Below are positions 17,375-26,232 of a stretch of 64,000 bases of DNA, in pieces. Origin of the DNA: Pirellulales bacterium (lineage in GTDB: Bacteria; Planctomycetota; Planctomycetia; Pirellulales; Thermoguttaceae); contig JAFGDS010000151.1 in NCBI GenBank assembly GCA_016931995.1, positions 1 to 64,000 of the forward strand, read 5' to 3'. How positions within the stretch are numbered: the stretch's first letter is position 1; the number at the start of each line of letters is the position of its first letter. A program made the translations under genes and the position numbers. A model generated the notes under the pieces. It did not search any database and was not told the origin of the DNA. It saw only the letters and a program-made list of their open reading frames with translations.

Positions 17375-17657
17375 CACCACGGAGACACGGAGAACACGGA
17401 GGAGGGCAACTTGTTCCAGGGCGAAGGATGTGATCGGCCTTGCCAGTGTCCTGCGGCAAGGGAGATTCAGCACTGGCAGAGCCAGTGGCACACGTCGATA
17501 TTTGCCCCACAAGTCAGCCTAAGCGAAGTGAAGGATCTCCCCGGCGAGGCAGGTTCTTCGCCGCGCTCAGACTGACGGTATAGATTGACTCCGAGACGGG
17601 GAGCTACCGACACTTCACAATCGTCGTTCTCCGTGTCCTCCGTGTCTCCGTGGTGAA
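17375..17657. repeat. Nested dispersed repeats, inverted pair flanking a short block
   Basis: The 371-base gap starts with CACGGAGACACGGAGAACAC (17378) and ends with its near-complement GTGTCCTCCGTGTCTCCGTG (17633-17652). Between them are a CACTGGCAGAGCCAGTGGC hairpin (17470) and a half-site of the CTTCGC-CGCTCAG-CTGAC family (17520-17576). No gene is seen. Confidence 0.75.
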
Positions 17658-17714
17658 CTCCCTTTTTTCGGCGTTGGCGATGGAAGGGCACGTTGTATTC
17701 GGGTGTGCCAAATC

Positions 17715-18467
17715 ATGAGCGAGAGAGGTCCCCTGGGCGATCTTGCCGACGTGTACGACGCGCTGGTCGACTGGCCCAAGCGGCTGGCCCGCGAGGCGCC
17801 GTTTTACCGGGGGCTCTTCGAGTCGCTCGGCGCGCGTCGCGTGCTGGACGCGGCCTGCGGCACGGGCCGGCACGCGGCCATGTTCCACGCCTGGGGGCTC
17901 GCGGTCGAAGGCGCCGACCTGAGCCCCGGGATGATCGAGCGGGCGCGGCGGGCGTTCGGCGAGCCGGAGGGATTGCGGTTCGTCGTCCGCGCGTTCGATG
18001 AGCCGATCGGCGCGGAGGAGCCCTTTGACGCGGTCGTTTGCGTGGGCAATTCGCTGGCATTGGCGCCGGACGGGGCTGTGGCCGCGCGGGCGGTCGAGGC
18101 GATGCTGGCCGCGGTGCGGCCGGGCGGCGCCGTCGTAATACACGTGTTGAATCTCGACGCCCTGCCCGACGGACCTTGCGTGTGGCAAAAGTGTCTGCGG
18201 ATCGCGCTTGCCCGGGGCGACGCGCTCGTGGCCAAGGCCGTTCATCGTTCGGGCGAGCGGGGATTTGTCGAGCTGCTGGTCGTGCCTTGGGACCGGCCGG
18301 AGGCCCGCCAGATCGAGTCCGTACCGCTTCTGCGGTTGACCGAGGCCGACCTGGAGCGGGCCGCCCGGCGGGCCGGGGCGGCCCAAACCGAAACGTACGG
18401 CGGCTACGCCCGCGAGCCGTTCGATCCACGCCAAAGCACCGACCTGATTTTTATCGCGCGGAGGTAA
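17715..18467 (+). CDS. Class I SAM-dependent methyltransferase
   Basis: A soluble 250-residue methyltransferase. Motif I is VLDAACGTGRHAAMFHAWG, the acidic end of strand 2 is VEGADLSPGMIERARRAF, and motif IV is FDAVVCVGNSLAL. The core is preceded by DVYDALVDWPKRLAREAPFY, as in small-molecule methyltransferases of the glycine/sarcosine type, but the substrate cannot be told. ATG 17715 is chosen over the GTG at 17703 four codons upstream. A phosphoesterase gene follows 85 bases downstream in the same direction. Confidence 0.82.
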   Translation: MSERGPLGDLADVYDALVDWPKRLAREAPFYRGLFESLGARRVLDAACGTGRHAAMFHAWGLAVEGADLSPGMIERARRAFGEPEGLRFVVRAFDEPIGAEEPFDAVVCVGNSLALAPDGAVAARAVEAMLAAVRPGGAVVIHVLNLDALPDGPCVWQKCLRIALARGDALVAKAVHRSGERGFVELLVVPWDRPEARQIESVPLLRLTEADLERAARRAGAAQTETYGGYAREPFDPRQSTDLIFIARR

Positions 18468-18493
18468 TCTCGCCACGTCCGTCGCACGACGTG

Positions 18494-18499
18494 TATAAT
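18494..18499 (+). promoter_or_regulatory. Possible -10 element (TATAAT)
   Basis: TATAAT lies 54 bases before the phosphoesterase ATG in an otherwise GC-rich spacer. The position fits a promoter, but no recognisable -35 hexamer is present. Confidence 0.3.
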
Positions 18500-18552
18500 A
18501 CCGGGCAGCGCGTCCCCACCTCCACGCTTCCCACCTTCCTGGAGACCAACTC

Positions 18553-19527
18553 ATGCCCGGGCTCTCGCGGCGGCAATGGTTTCTTTTGGCGATTCTCGCG
18601 GCGTGTCTGGCCGGCGCGCCGGGCGTGGGTCTCGGCGGCGAGCGGGAATCGTTCCGCGTGGTCGTCCTGCCCGACACGCAGGGCTACGCCGAGTCGTTCC
18701 CCGACGGGTACCTCGCCCAAACCGAGTGGATCAAGCGCGAGGCCCAGGCCCAGAACATCAAGTTCGTCATCCACCTGGGCGACGTGGTGCAGCACGTCTC
18801 GGCGAAGAAGGAATGGCGCGTGGCCGATCGGGCGCATCGCGCGCTCGACGGAGTGGTGCCCTACAGCATGTTGCCGGGCAACCACGACATGCGGCCCGAC
18901 GACACCTCGCCCAAGCTCCGCGACACCACGATGTACAACACGTTCTTCCCGCCCAAGCGATTTGAGAACTTCGACTATTACGGCGGCAACGAGGACGGCA
19001 CGAACGACAACAACTACTGCCTGTTTTCCGCGGCCGGCATGAAGTTCCTCGTGCTGAGCCTCGAGTTCAATCCGAACGACGCGACGCTCGATTGGGCGGG
19101 CAAGATCGTCGACGCGAATCCCGACTGCCGCGTGATACTCGCCACGCATTGCTACCTGGGCCGGGACGCACGCCGCGAGATGGGCGATCGGATCTGGGAG
19201 CGATTGGTCCGCAATCGGCCGAGGATCTTTCTGATTCTCTGCGGCCACGTGCTGGGCGTGAACCATTACACGCGCCCCAACGACGCCGGCCGGCCGGTGC
19301 ACGAGATCCTGGCCGACTACCAGGGCCTGCCCAACGGCGGCGACGGCTGGCTCCGCGTGCTCCACTTCTTACCCGGCGAAAACCGCATCGACGTCGAGAC
19401 GTTCTCGCCCACCCTGAACCGCCACGACCGGACCCCCGCCCAACAATTCACCCTTCCCTACAACATGTCGCCTGCCGCATCCGAGGGAGAGAGGGAACCA
19501 CAGATGAACACGGATGAACACAGATGA
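18553..19527 (+). CDS. Exported calcineurin-like metallophosphoesterase
   Basis: A metal-dependent phosphoesterase, 324 residues. The N-terminus has RRQWFLLAILAACLAG, a Tat-like twin-arginine signal. The metallophosphoesterase motifs follow: VVLPDTQGYAES (D-x-Q variant of D-x-H), IHLGDVVQH (GD-x2-x), LPGNHDMRPD (GNHD), an ATHCYLG histidine and ILCGHVLGVNH (GH). The substrate is unknown. The last ten residues (REPQMNTDEHR) and the stop codon are encoded by a dispersed repeat that begins about 19494, so the original C-terminus has been replaced or extended. A GGAG site precedes the ATG. Confidence 0.85.
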   Translation: MPGLSRRQWFLLAILAACLAGAPGVGLGGERESFRVVVLPDTQGYAESFPDGYLAQTEWIKREAQAQNIKFVIHLGDVVQHVSAKKEWRVADRAHRALDGVVPYSMLPGNHDMRPDDTSPKLRDTTMYNTFFPPKRFENFDYYGGNEDGTNDNNYCLFSAAGMKFLVLSLEFNPNDATLDWAGKIVDANPDCRVILATHCYLGRDARREMGDRIWERLVRNRPRIFLILCGHVLGVNHYTRPNDAGRPVHEILADYQGLPNGGDGWLRVLHFLPGENRIDVETFSPTLNRHDRTPAQQFTLPYNMSPAASEGEREPQMNTDEHR

Positions 19528-19827
19528 AAGGAGGGAGAAGGAACCGCGGATAAACGCGAATCAGAGGCAAAATGACGATAAGGAACCGCAGATGAACGCG
19601 GATGAACGCAGATAAAGTTGAGATGAGGATGGAAAACCAGAGGCGATGAAAGAAAGAATGAGCGAATCGCGACTCCACACGCCCCCCCGCCCCACACTCG
19701 CCGTCTCTCACTCCTATCCGCGTTTATCTGCGTTCATCCGCGGTTCCTTTCCTCCCCCCTTCATTCATGAGCATCCGTGTTCATCCGTGGTTCCTTCCCC
19801 TCCTTCTTCGTGTCTCCGTGGTGAACC
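19494..19827. repeat. Cluster of GAACCGCAGATGAACGCGGA-type repeats in inverted halves
   Basis: Three copies read in + direction (19494-19527, 19540-19562, 19582-19616) and two read as the complement (19715-19748, 19771-19794), followed by a CTCCGTGGTGAACC half-site (19811). The first copy ends the phosphoesterase gene. The 333-base gap has no gene. The same family flanks the gene at 27641-28123 and occurs at 47338-47410. Confidence 0.85.
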
Positions 19828-19860
19828 TTCCCTAACCGATCCTCACAGGAGGACCCTGCC

Positions 19861-21705
19861 ATGAAAGCGCGTCTGTTTGTCGGCGTTCTTCTTGCCGCGT
19901 TGTGCTGCGGCGCGTTGTGTTCTGTTTGCCGGGCGGCCGACCAGCCCGAGTATTATCGGACGGACTACGGCAAGCGGATCGAAGGCGAGAAAGGGCCGGT
20001 GGCCGTGTGGTGGTGCCGGGCGACGTGGAAGGTGGCGCCGGCGCGGCCCGCGCCGACCGAGACCACCGTGGCGGCCGAACTCTCCGCCGCGCGGAACGAC
20101 CGCGAGGCCGTGCAGATCATCGTCCGCCCGGAGCAGAAATTGGTGGGCCTCACGGCCGTGGCCAGCCCGCTGACCGGGCCCAACGGCGCGCTCATTCCGG
20201 CGGAGAATATCCAGGTTTTGCGGGTGTACTACCACGCGGTCGAGCATCCCACTGATCGCGTGGGCGTCCGCGATCGGTGGCCCGACGCGCTGCCACCCCT
20301 GGCCGAACCCATCGACGTGGCCGCGGGCGAGAATCAGCCGCTTTGGGTCCTGGTGTACGTTCCCGCAACCGCCGCGCCGGGCGATTACCGCGGCACGGTC
20401 GAACTCTTGGCGCGGGATTACGCCGAGGTGGTTCCGATCCAGTTGCACGTCTGGAACTTTGCCTTGCCCGAGCGAAACCATCTTGAAACGGCCTTCGGAT
20501 TCGACCACGGGCTGGCGTTTCGCTATCACGGCGTGAAGACCGAGGCGGACAAGCGGCGGCTGTTGGACTTGTACTTCCGCTCGTTCGCCGAGCACCGCAT
20601 CAGCCCGTACGACCCCGCGCCCTTGGACCCGATCGGCGTGACGTTCGAGCCGAAGGCCGATCCGCCGCGGGCGGTCCTGGATTTCGCGGGATTCGACGCG
20701 GCCATGGCCCAAGCGGTCCAGGAGTATCACTTCACGGGCTTGCGCCTGCACCTGGCCGGCATGGGCGGCGGTACGTTCCACGATCGCTACGAGCCGAAGA
20801 TCCTCGACTACGGCGAGGACACGCCCGAGTACAAGGCCATGTTCGCCAGCTACGTCAAACAGATCGAGGAGCACCTGCGCGCGAAGGGGTGGCTCGACAT
20901 GGCATACGTGTATTGGTTCGACGAGCCGGACTCGAAGGACTACGCGTTCGTCGTGGCCGGCATGAAGCGGCTTCGCGCGAACGCGCCGGGCCTGGCCCGG
21001 ATGCTCACCGAGGAGCCCAACGAGCGGTTCGTGAAGCTCGATCCGGCGGTGAACATCTGGTGCCCGGTGAGCGAGAACTACAAGCACGAGGCGGCCGAAG
21101 CCCGGCGTGCCCAGGGCGAGCGGTTCTGGTGGTACGTGTGCTGCGTGCCGAAGGCGCCGTACTGCACGCTCTTTATCGACCACCCGGCCACGGACCTGCG
21201 CGTGTGGCACTGGCAGACGTGGCAGCGCGGCATCGTCGGCACGCTCGTCTGGCAGACGAACTACTGGACGTCCGACGCGGCCTATCCCGACCAGCCGCAG
21301 AATCCCTACGACGACCCGATGGGCTACGTGAGCGGGTATTCCACGCCCAAGGGCGAGCGGCGTCATTGGGGCAACGGCGACGGCCGGTTTATCTATCCAC
21401 CGCTGGCCGCGGCCGTGCCCGGCAAGTCCGGCGACCAGCCGGTGCTGGAGCCGCCCGTCTCGAGCATCCGCTGGGAGATGCTCCGCGAGGGCGTGGAGGA
21501 CTACGAGTTCCTGTACCGCCTCCGCGAGCTGCTCGAAAGCCGCCGCGGCGGGCTCCCCGCAGACGAGGCCGTCCGGATCGAGTCGCTCCTCACGGACCTC
21601 GACTCGATCACCCGCGACATGACCACCTTCACCACAGACCCCGAGCCCATCTACCAGCGTCGCGCCGCCGTGGCCGAGGCGATTGAGAAGCTGGGGAAGC
21701 CGTAG
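19861..21705 (+). CDS. Exported DUF4091 protein, glycoside-hydrolase-like
   Basis: A 614-residue secreted protein. Signal peptide: residues 1-25 (LFVGVLLAALCCGALCSVCRA). An N-terminal beta-sandwich-like part (TTVAAELSAARNDREAVQII; GDYRGTVEL) precedes a TIM-barrel-like body with WLDMAYVYWFDEPDSKDY and a C-terminal DUF4091 region (GRFIYPPL, SSIRWEMLREGVEDYEFLYR). The Asp-Glu of WFDEP resembles the acid residues of glycoside hydrolases. Proteins of this kind are frequent in planctomycetes and Bacteroidetes polysaccharide loci, but the substrate here is unknown. A strong AGGAGG site precedes the ATG. The gene stands alone. Confidence 0.88.
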   Translation: MKARLFVGVLLAALCCGALCSVCRAADQPEYYRTDYGKRIEGEKGPVAVWWCRATWKVAPARPAPTETTVAAELSAARNDREAVQIIVRPEQKLVGLTAVASPLTGPNGALIPAENIQVLRVYYHAVEHPTDRVGVRDRWPDALPPLAEPIDVAAGENQPLWVLVYVPATAAPGDYRGTVELLARDYAEVVPIQLHVWNFALPERNHLETAFGFDHGLAFRYHGVKTEADKRRLLDLYFRSFAEHRISPYDPAPLDPIGVTFEPKADPPRAVLDFAGFDAAMAQAVQEYHFTGLRLHLAGMGGGTFHDRYEPKILDYGEDTPEYKAMFASYVKQIEEHLRAKGWLDMAYVYWFDEPDSKDYAFVVAGMKRLRANAPGLARMLTEEPNERFVKLDPAVNIWCPVSENYKHEAAEARRAQGERFWWYVCCVPKAPYCTLFIDHPATDLRVWHWQTWQRGIVGTLVWQTNYWTSDAAYPDQPQNPYDDPMGYVSGYSTPKGERRHWGNGDGRFIYPPLAAAVPGKSGDQPVLEPPVSSIRWEMLREGVEDYEFLYRLRELLESRRGGLPADEAVRIESLLTDLDSITRDMTTFTTDPEPIYQRRAAVAEAIEKLGKP

Positions 21706-21783
21706 ACGGCCTTGGAGTGCGGCGACGAGGTGCGGTCGCGTGATCGGTCACGTAGTCGAGCGGCACCAAGTTATCCGTGGTTG

Positions 21784-22476
21784 TCATTCGTACCGCGGCG
21801 TGTGCTCATCTGCGGTGGGAATGTGAAGAAGGAGATGATGGCACGTGAATTCACGCGGAGACCCTGGGTGTGCTACGTCGTCGCGTCGGTGACCGCTAAT
21901 TCGGTGGGGGCGATCGGGGAAGCGCGGATGCGGTTTGGGTGTCTGTTGCAGCCCGGCGGCAATTCCCGCAAAGATGACCTCCGCGTTTCCTCGAAAGAAG
22001 TAGCCGAGCATTGCGCCCTCACTGGAGAACGTTGCGTAGCGACCCGTGACAAAGTTGTTGTTGATTTCGTCGAGATAGGGGCCCGTGTCCGTCTCGCGGG
22101 CTAGGACCTTCGCTTCCAGCGGCCAGATCGTCCTTGGATAAGCGTATAGCACGAATCCGATATCTGGCTGGGGCGATCTCCCCTTCCCTCGTTTTCGCTT
22201 GGTTTGCTCCGGTGGTTGATGGACGACGGAAAACGGTGCGTCCCCGCTCTTGCACTGATCGATCCGGATGGCCAAGAGAAAGTTGAGCGATTCCTCTCTT
22301 GCCTCATCGTCCCCGGAGAACAGAACTTCGCTCAGATCCTGCGATAGGAGTTGATCGTAACCTCGCCAGATCAAGTCGAGAAGCAGGCATGATTGATCTT
22401 GGCACCAGTCTCGGGCAATCTGTTGAAATGGCGGTGAATCAGGCCATCGCCGATCGATGAAAGTCAGTCGCGTCAT
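21784..22476 (-). CDS. Predicted PD-(D/E)xK nuclease partner of the DNA methyltransferase
   Basis: A 230-residue protein I cannot place in a named family. Residues 103-123 show a PD-(D/E)xK-like site: Asp105 in QPDIGFVL and Glu121-Lys123 in WPLEAKVL, with hydrophobic strands around both, the layout of restriction endonuclease active sites. A helical N-terminal region precedes it and YATFSSEGAMLGYFFRG follows. The ATG overlaps the stop of the methyltransferase by four bases, so the pair is translationally coupled. This supports a restriction role, inferred from motif and context. The C-terminal 50 residues are Pro/His/Arg-rich and may be read-through sequence. Base composition is lower in GC than neighbours. 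Confidence 0.65.
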   Translation of the reverse strand: MTRLTFIDRRWPDSPPFQQIARDWCQDQSCLLLDLIWRGYDQLLSQDLSEVLFSGDDEAREESLNFLLAIRIDQCKSGDAPFSVVHQPPEQTKRKRGKGRSPQPDIGFVLYAYPRTIWPLEAKVLARETDTGPYLDEINNNFVTGRYATFSSEGAMLGYFFRGNAEVIFAGIAAGLQQTPKPHPRFPDRPHRISGHRRDDVAHPGSPREFTCHHLLLHIPTADEHTPRYE

Positions 22477-25400
22477 TTCCGCTTTCTGCCCCCGCGTTGT
22501 GCGTGCTGCCTCCAGAGCTGTACGTCGGATGCCACTTCATCTGCATCGCGCAGCGCGGCCGATCGCGTCCAATAGCGAATGCGGTCGGGTTTGATGATGT
22601 AGACCGTGGGGATTGATCGTCCCTCATGCACATATTCCGAGTATACGAGGGCGACCCGCTGATAGAATATGCCACCGCGTAACGGGCCGCCGGTCTGTAG
22701 CCACTTCTGATCGAGTTCCAGCAGGCGATCGCAGAGTTCCGCCGAGTCGATCCGCTCCACGACGACGTCCTTTTCGCGAGCCCAGTCCAGATGAATCGCG
22801 ACCAACCGAACGGGAAGCGGCGCGTCGGCCGCATCCTGGAAGATTGTCGCAGAGACCCTTTTGTCCTGCCCGAAACCGGCCTTAAGTACGCGGGCGAAGA
22901 AGTCGCAATAGGCCGATAAGTGCGGCTCTGACTTGGCCGCTTGGGTGCAACGCTGAATTCTCTCCGTTGGCTGGCGTCCGGGAGACGTTTCGTCGCCCTT
23001 GAAATCGGGGAGGGTGTATTCGCACAAATCCTTGACCAGTAACCATTCAGCGTCCTTCAAGTCAAATGCACGATGAACGCGCGCATCAACTTCTTCCGGA
23101 GTATCAAGGCCCTCGAGAATCCCAATCTCGGGTTCGGGCATCGGAACAGCCAGTATCTCGTCCACAAGAGCCTCAGGCCGGTAAGAAGCCAGCCTGCCGC
23201 TCGTCAGCAATAGAAAGTAGACTGCGAGAACGCTGTTGTAGCTAAGACATGCAGATTGCAGCCACGCTTCATACTCGTGTGGGGCGTGAACTGAAACATA
23301 GCTTTGCGTGCATACTATGCCGCCGGTGTGGCTGTCGGCCTTCGTCATCACTGCTTTGACTCGGCTGGATGTGAGCTGCCAGGCTTTCTTGAGGATGAGC
23401 TGAGGCAGATCGAATGGCTTCATTGTAGTTGAGGAAGCAGATTCAGTGCAATCATCGTCGTTGACAGGCAGTCTCAATGCTTCAAGTTGCAGGAATGAGT
23501 TGACTGGAAAGTCTGGGCTCTCCAAGATGCGGCGCCCAAGCAATAGCGGCTGCCTCTTGAGCCTGTCGCCGCGGACAATACCCTTTCGACGATAGATGAT
23601 CTTCTTGTCATCCAACTGTTTAAGACTTCGCTCTCCCCTTAGTCTGCGAATGAACGCCAAGTCTCGTCTTCCACCCCAAGCCAAAGCCGTCCACACGAGC
23701 GGTTCTGTTGCCGCTTCCTCGGGCCAGATCCGAGAGATGTCGTGAGGCTCGATGACAATCGCGTACTGACTCTCGGCGACTTCCGCGCCGCCGGCTTCCT
23801 TCACCTGTTTTGGCGAAATATAGAGCAATGGCTCGTCGTCGGGCTCCGTCGGCCGCAGGGTCACAATGCACGGAGGCGACGTGGCTCCCTCGAATAACTC
23901 AAATCGAAGTGTTGAGAGATTGACGACTTCTTCAACCTTGAACCGAGAGAAAAGTTGCTCCCGAAAACGGTTGGCCGGTCCACTTCGATTGAACAGAAGC
24001 GAGCTAGCGGGCTGAATCATCGACACGCGACCGTCGGGTTTCGTCAAAGTGGCGGCCTTGGCCAAGAACAACGTTCCCACTTGTTTGTTGGCAATCGGCC
24101 ATAGATGATCCGGATCCCTGGCCCATTGGGTTGCGGGTTTGGTCTCTGTTCCCTTGCCCCAGGGCGCATTACCGATGACGAGGTCGTAGGTTGGCCCGTC
24201 CTGTTCCGTACTGAATCCGCCAGTGTCTTCCTGGAAGAAGTCGGCGTGAATCAGGCGTTCATCGCGAAGCAGTGGGAACTTCGTTGACCTTAGATAGGTC
24301 TTTGGGTCTAGTTCGTCGCACATCGTCAGATAAAGGCTGAACGACGCGACACGCACGGCATGGGGGTCGATGTCCAGCCCGAAGAGATTCCGCTCCAAGA
24401 GCCTTTTCAGCAACGGCGTCGATGGTCTTTCGCCAGGATGGGCATTCTTCCAGCGTTCGATGAGCCGCTGATAGGCCTTGACCAAGAAGATCCCCGATCC
24501 GCAAGCCGGATCGAGAATCTTGAGATCCCACTCGCTGCCACCCCAGGGCAAGACCTCGTCGAGCATGAAGTCAACCAGATATCCCGGCGTATAGTGCGCT
24601 CCCTTGGCCGTGACGAATTCCTCGTAAATGCTGCTAATGAACTCCAGCGGGATCACGTCGAAGGAGTACAGTCGCCAGAGCGTCCGCTGCTGACCGCGCC
24701 ATTTGCCGCTGACGAAGCCGGCCAGCGTCTGAAGGTGCTGCGGCTTGACCTCATTCATTTCCTCTTGCCACTCGGCCTCACGCTCTTTCGGCGTGCGCCC
24801 CTTGCCAGGGAAGAGGTCTCCGTTGAACTTGTCGTTGAGCCAATGGAAGAATCTGTATGCTTCGTCATAGTCCTTGAGAATGGAGCCCAACTCCTTGTGG
24901 ATTCGAGCCAACAGCCCCTCCTTGTGGAGACGCTGCAGCAGCGCGGGGTTGATCGCCGCTTGACCGTCGGAGTCTTTGCGATCAAAAAGGAATTGACTGA
25001 ACACCACCCGAGCCAACAAATCGTGGATTCGATCGTCAGCGAGCTCCTGATTCCTCAACCGTTTGTGAACCGACTTCAGTTCTTGGAGGAGAGCGAAGTC
25101 GGCTCGACCATCACGGCGAAAACGATCGGGAAACCGCCGGTAGAAATCACCCGACGCGAGACGAACCCAATGCAGAGCGTGCGCTGCTTGCTGCGAAGGA
25201 CTGAGGTTGTCCTGGAGAGGGAGTTCCGCCTCTGTGATTTCGGCGCCGCCGAGAAAATCACCCTCTGGTGGCGGTTCGCAGCACGTCCAGGTTCGAACCC
25301 GATGTGGCTCAACCGTGACGAGCAGCGGCGATCGAGCGAAGTTCCATGCCAGCCTGTGACAGAAAGCAAGAGTCCTGTCCGAAACAGCCCCTGCAAATTC

Positions 25401-25634
25401 GCATATTACTGCCAGCGGCGCTTCGGTATTGTCGGACTTCGGGTTCTTGGTCAGAAGGCCAACATGAACGTCTGGAGCATCCTCCGCCGACCTTCGAATG
25501 GCGTCCTCAATCTTCCGTTTGGCCAGTTCGACGAGGACGCGGGGGCCGGAACCCGATGGCGAGAGAATCGCCTCTCTGGCCGGCCATCTCATCCGTTCGT
25601 GGAGTAGGCGAAGCGGCGATTTGTGGCGTGCCAT
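22473..25634 (-). CDS. N6-adenine DNA methyltransferase, Eco57I/type IIG-like
   Basis: A 1053-residue DNA adenine methyltransferase. Residues 1-350 are a helical N-terminal region with AICEFAGAVSDRTLAFCHRL and IYEEFVTAKGAHYTPGYLVD, the latter typical just before the catalytic domain of Eco57I-like enzymes. Motif I (AdoMet site) is LDPACGSGIFLVKAYQRL near residue 374, followed by NLFGLDIDPHAVRVA. Motif IV is NAPW (residues 489-492), a variant of NPPY/W. A long C-terminal part is probably the DNA target recognition region. Size fits a single-chain type IIG or BREX/PglX-like enzyme, but no nuclease motif is obvious in it; the next gene may supply it. ATG 25634 is favoured; the frame opens at 25718. 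Neither start has a clear ribosome site. Confidence 0.85.
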   Translation of the reverse strand: MARHKSPLRLLHERMRWPAREAILSPSGSGPRVLVELAKRKIEDAIRRSAEDAPDVHVGLLTKNPKSDNTEAPLAVICEFAGAVSDRTLAFCHRLAWNFARSPLLVTVEPHRVRTWTCCEPPPEGDFLGGAEITEAELPLQDNLSPSQQAAHALHWVRLASGDFYRRFPDRFRRDGRADFALLQELKSVHKRLRNQELADDRIHDLLARVVFSQFLFDRKDSDGQAAINPALLQRLHKEGLLARIHKELGSILKDYDEAYRFFHWLNDKFNGDLFPGKGRTPKEREAEWQEEMNEVKPQHLQTLAGFVSGKWRGQQRTLWRLYSFDVIPLEFISSIYEEFVTAKGAHYTPGYLVDFMLDEVLPWGGSEWDLKILDPACGSGIFLVKAYQRLIERWKNAHPGERPSTPLLKRLLERNLFGLDIDPHAVRVASFSLYLTMCDELDPKTYLRSTKFPLLRDERLIHADFFQEDTGGFSTEQDGPTYDLVIGNAPWGKGTETKPATQWARDPDHLWPIANKQVGTLFLAKAATLTKPDGRVSMIQPASSLLFNRSGPANRFREQLFSRFKVEEVVNLSTLRFELFEGATSPPCIVTLRPTEPDDEPLLYISPKQVKEAGGAEVAESQYAIVIEPHDISRIWPEEAATEPLVWTALAWGGRRDLAFIRRLRGERSLKQLDDKKIIYRRKGIVRGDRLKRQPLLLGRRILESPDFPVNSFLQLEALRLPVNDDDCTESASSTTMKPFDLPQLILKKAWQLTSSRVKAVMTKADSHTGGIVCTQSYVSVHAPHEYEAWLQSACLSYNSVLAVYFLLLTSGRLASYRPEALVDEILAVPMPEPEIGILEGLDTPEEVDARVHRAFDLKDAEWLLVKDLCEYTLPDFKGDETSPGRQPTERIQRCTQAAKSEPHLSAYCDFFARVLKAGFGQDKRVSATIFQDAADAPLPVRLVAIHLDWAREKDVVVERIDSAELCDRLLELDQKWLQTGGPLRGGIFYQRVALVYSEYVHEGRSIPTVYIIKPDRIRYWTRSAALRDADEVASDVQLWRQHAQRGGRKRK

Positions 25635-25878
25635 GCCGCGGGTGTACCTAATGAGACCCCTGGCTCCCTTCCCAACCCCGTGGACAACGAGGATGGTCGC
25701 ACATACAGCGGCGGTCATTCATTCGCCGCAGACAGCAACGCGACGAACCGCAAGCCAACAAGCGACACACCCGACACCCCCTGAAAAACTAGCAGAAAGG
25801 TGCTCGGAAGGCGGGAGGTTCTTGAACGAGCAGACGTTCTGCCCGCCACTCGACAGTTCGCCCTTTTGTTCCTTCGAG

Positions 25879-25950
25879 AGGCGCCGCCCGGATTCGAACC
25901 GGGGATGGCGGATTTGCAATCCGCTGCCTTAGCCGCTTGGCTACGGCGCC
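25879..25950 (-). tRNA. tRNA-Cys (anticodon GCA)
   Basis: Read on the minus strand, the 7-bp acceptor stem GGCGCCG pairs with CGGCGCC. The anticodon loop TTGCAAA is closed by GCGGA/TCCGC, and the T arm contains GGTTCGAATCC. Anticodon GCA and a U discriminator base are cysteine identity features. The 3' CCA is not encoded. The 3' end points towards the restriction-type gene pair. Confidence 0.96.
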
Positions 25951-26232
25951 GTGGTCGGGCCCTTAGCGTAGGGAATCCTAACAGCCCGGTCAAGAGGCCC
26001 GGCAGTTTGCCCACGCGGCAACCCTTCGCCACGTATCGTCCAAACCGCCGGCCCTCGTTCAGTCGCGCGGCGCGAATCCCCGAGTGCGCGTAAACGCAGG
26101 ATAGACAAGCGTTTTGCGACCTTCGGGAAACCTGGGGAATCCCTCCGCGGGTATCGCCCGGCTCGTTGTCGGTTTTCGGCTGGGCTGGTACAATTCTGGC
26201 TTTTTGCAGGCTGTCTGAAGGTAGGAAGGGTG
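25951..26232. other. Gap between tRNA-Cys and the phosphofructokinase gene
   Basis: About 280 bases with no gene on either strand. No repeat family recognised elsewhere in the window was found here. The promoters of the divergent tRNA and of the phosphofructokinase gene must lie within or near it, but none is clear. On the other side of the tRNA, 25635-25878 likewise holds no gene. Confidence 0.5.

Noticed and set aside
22473-25634. A BREX or DISARM defence locus
   Set aside because: Only the methyltransferase resembles such systems; none of the other required genes is present.
25879-25950. An attachment-site duplication of the tRNA-Cys 3' end
   Set aside because: No second copy of the tRNA end was seen at the far side of the methyltransferase pair.
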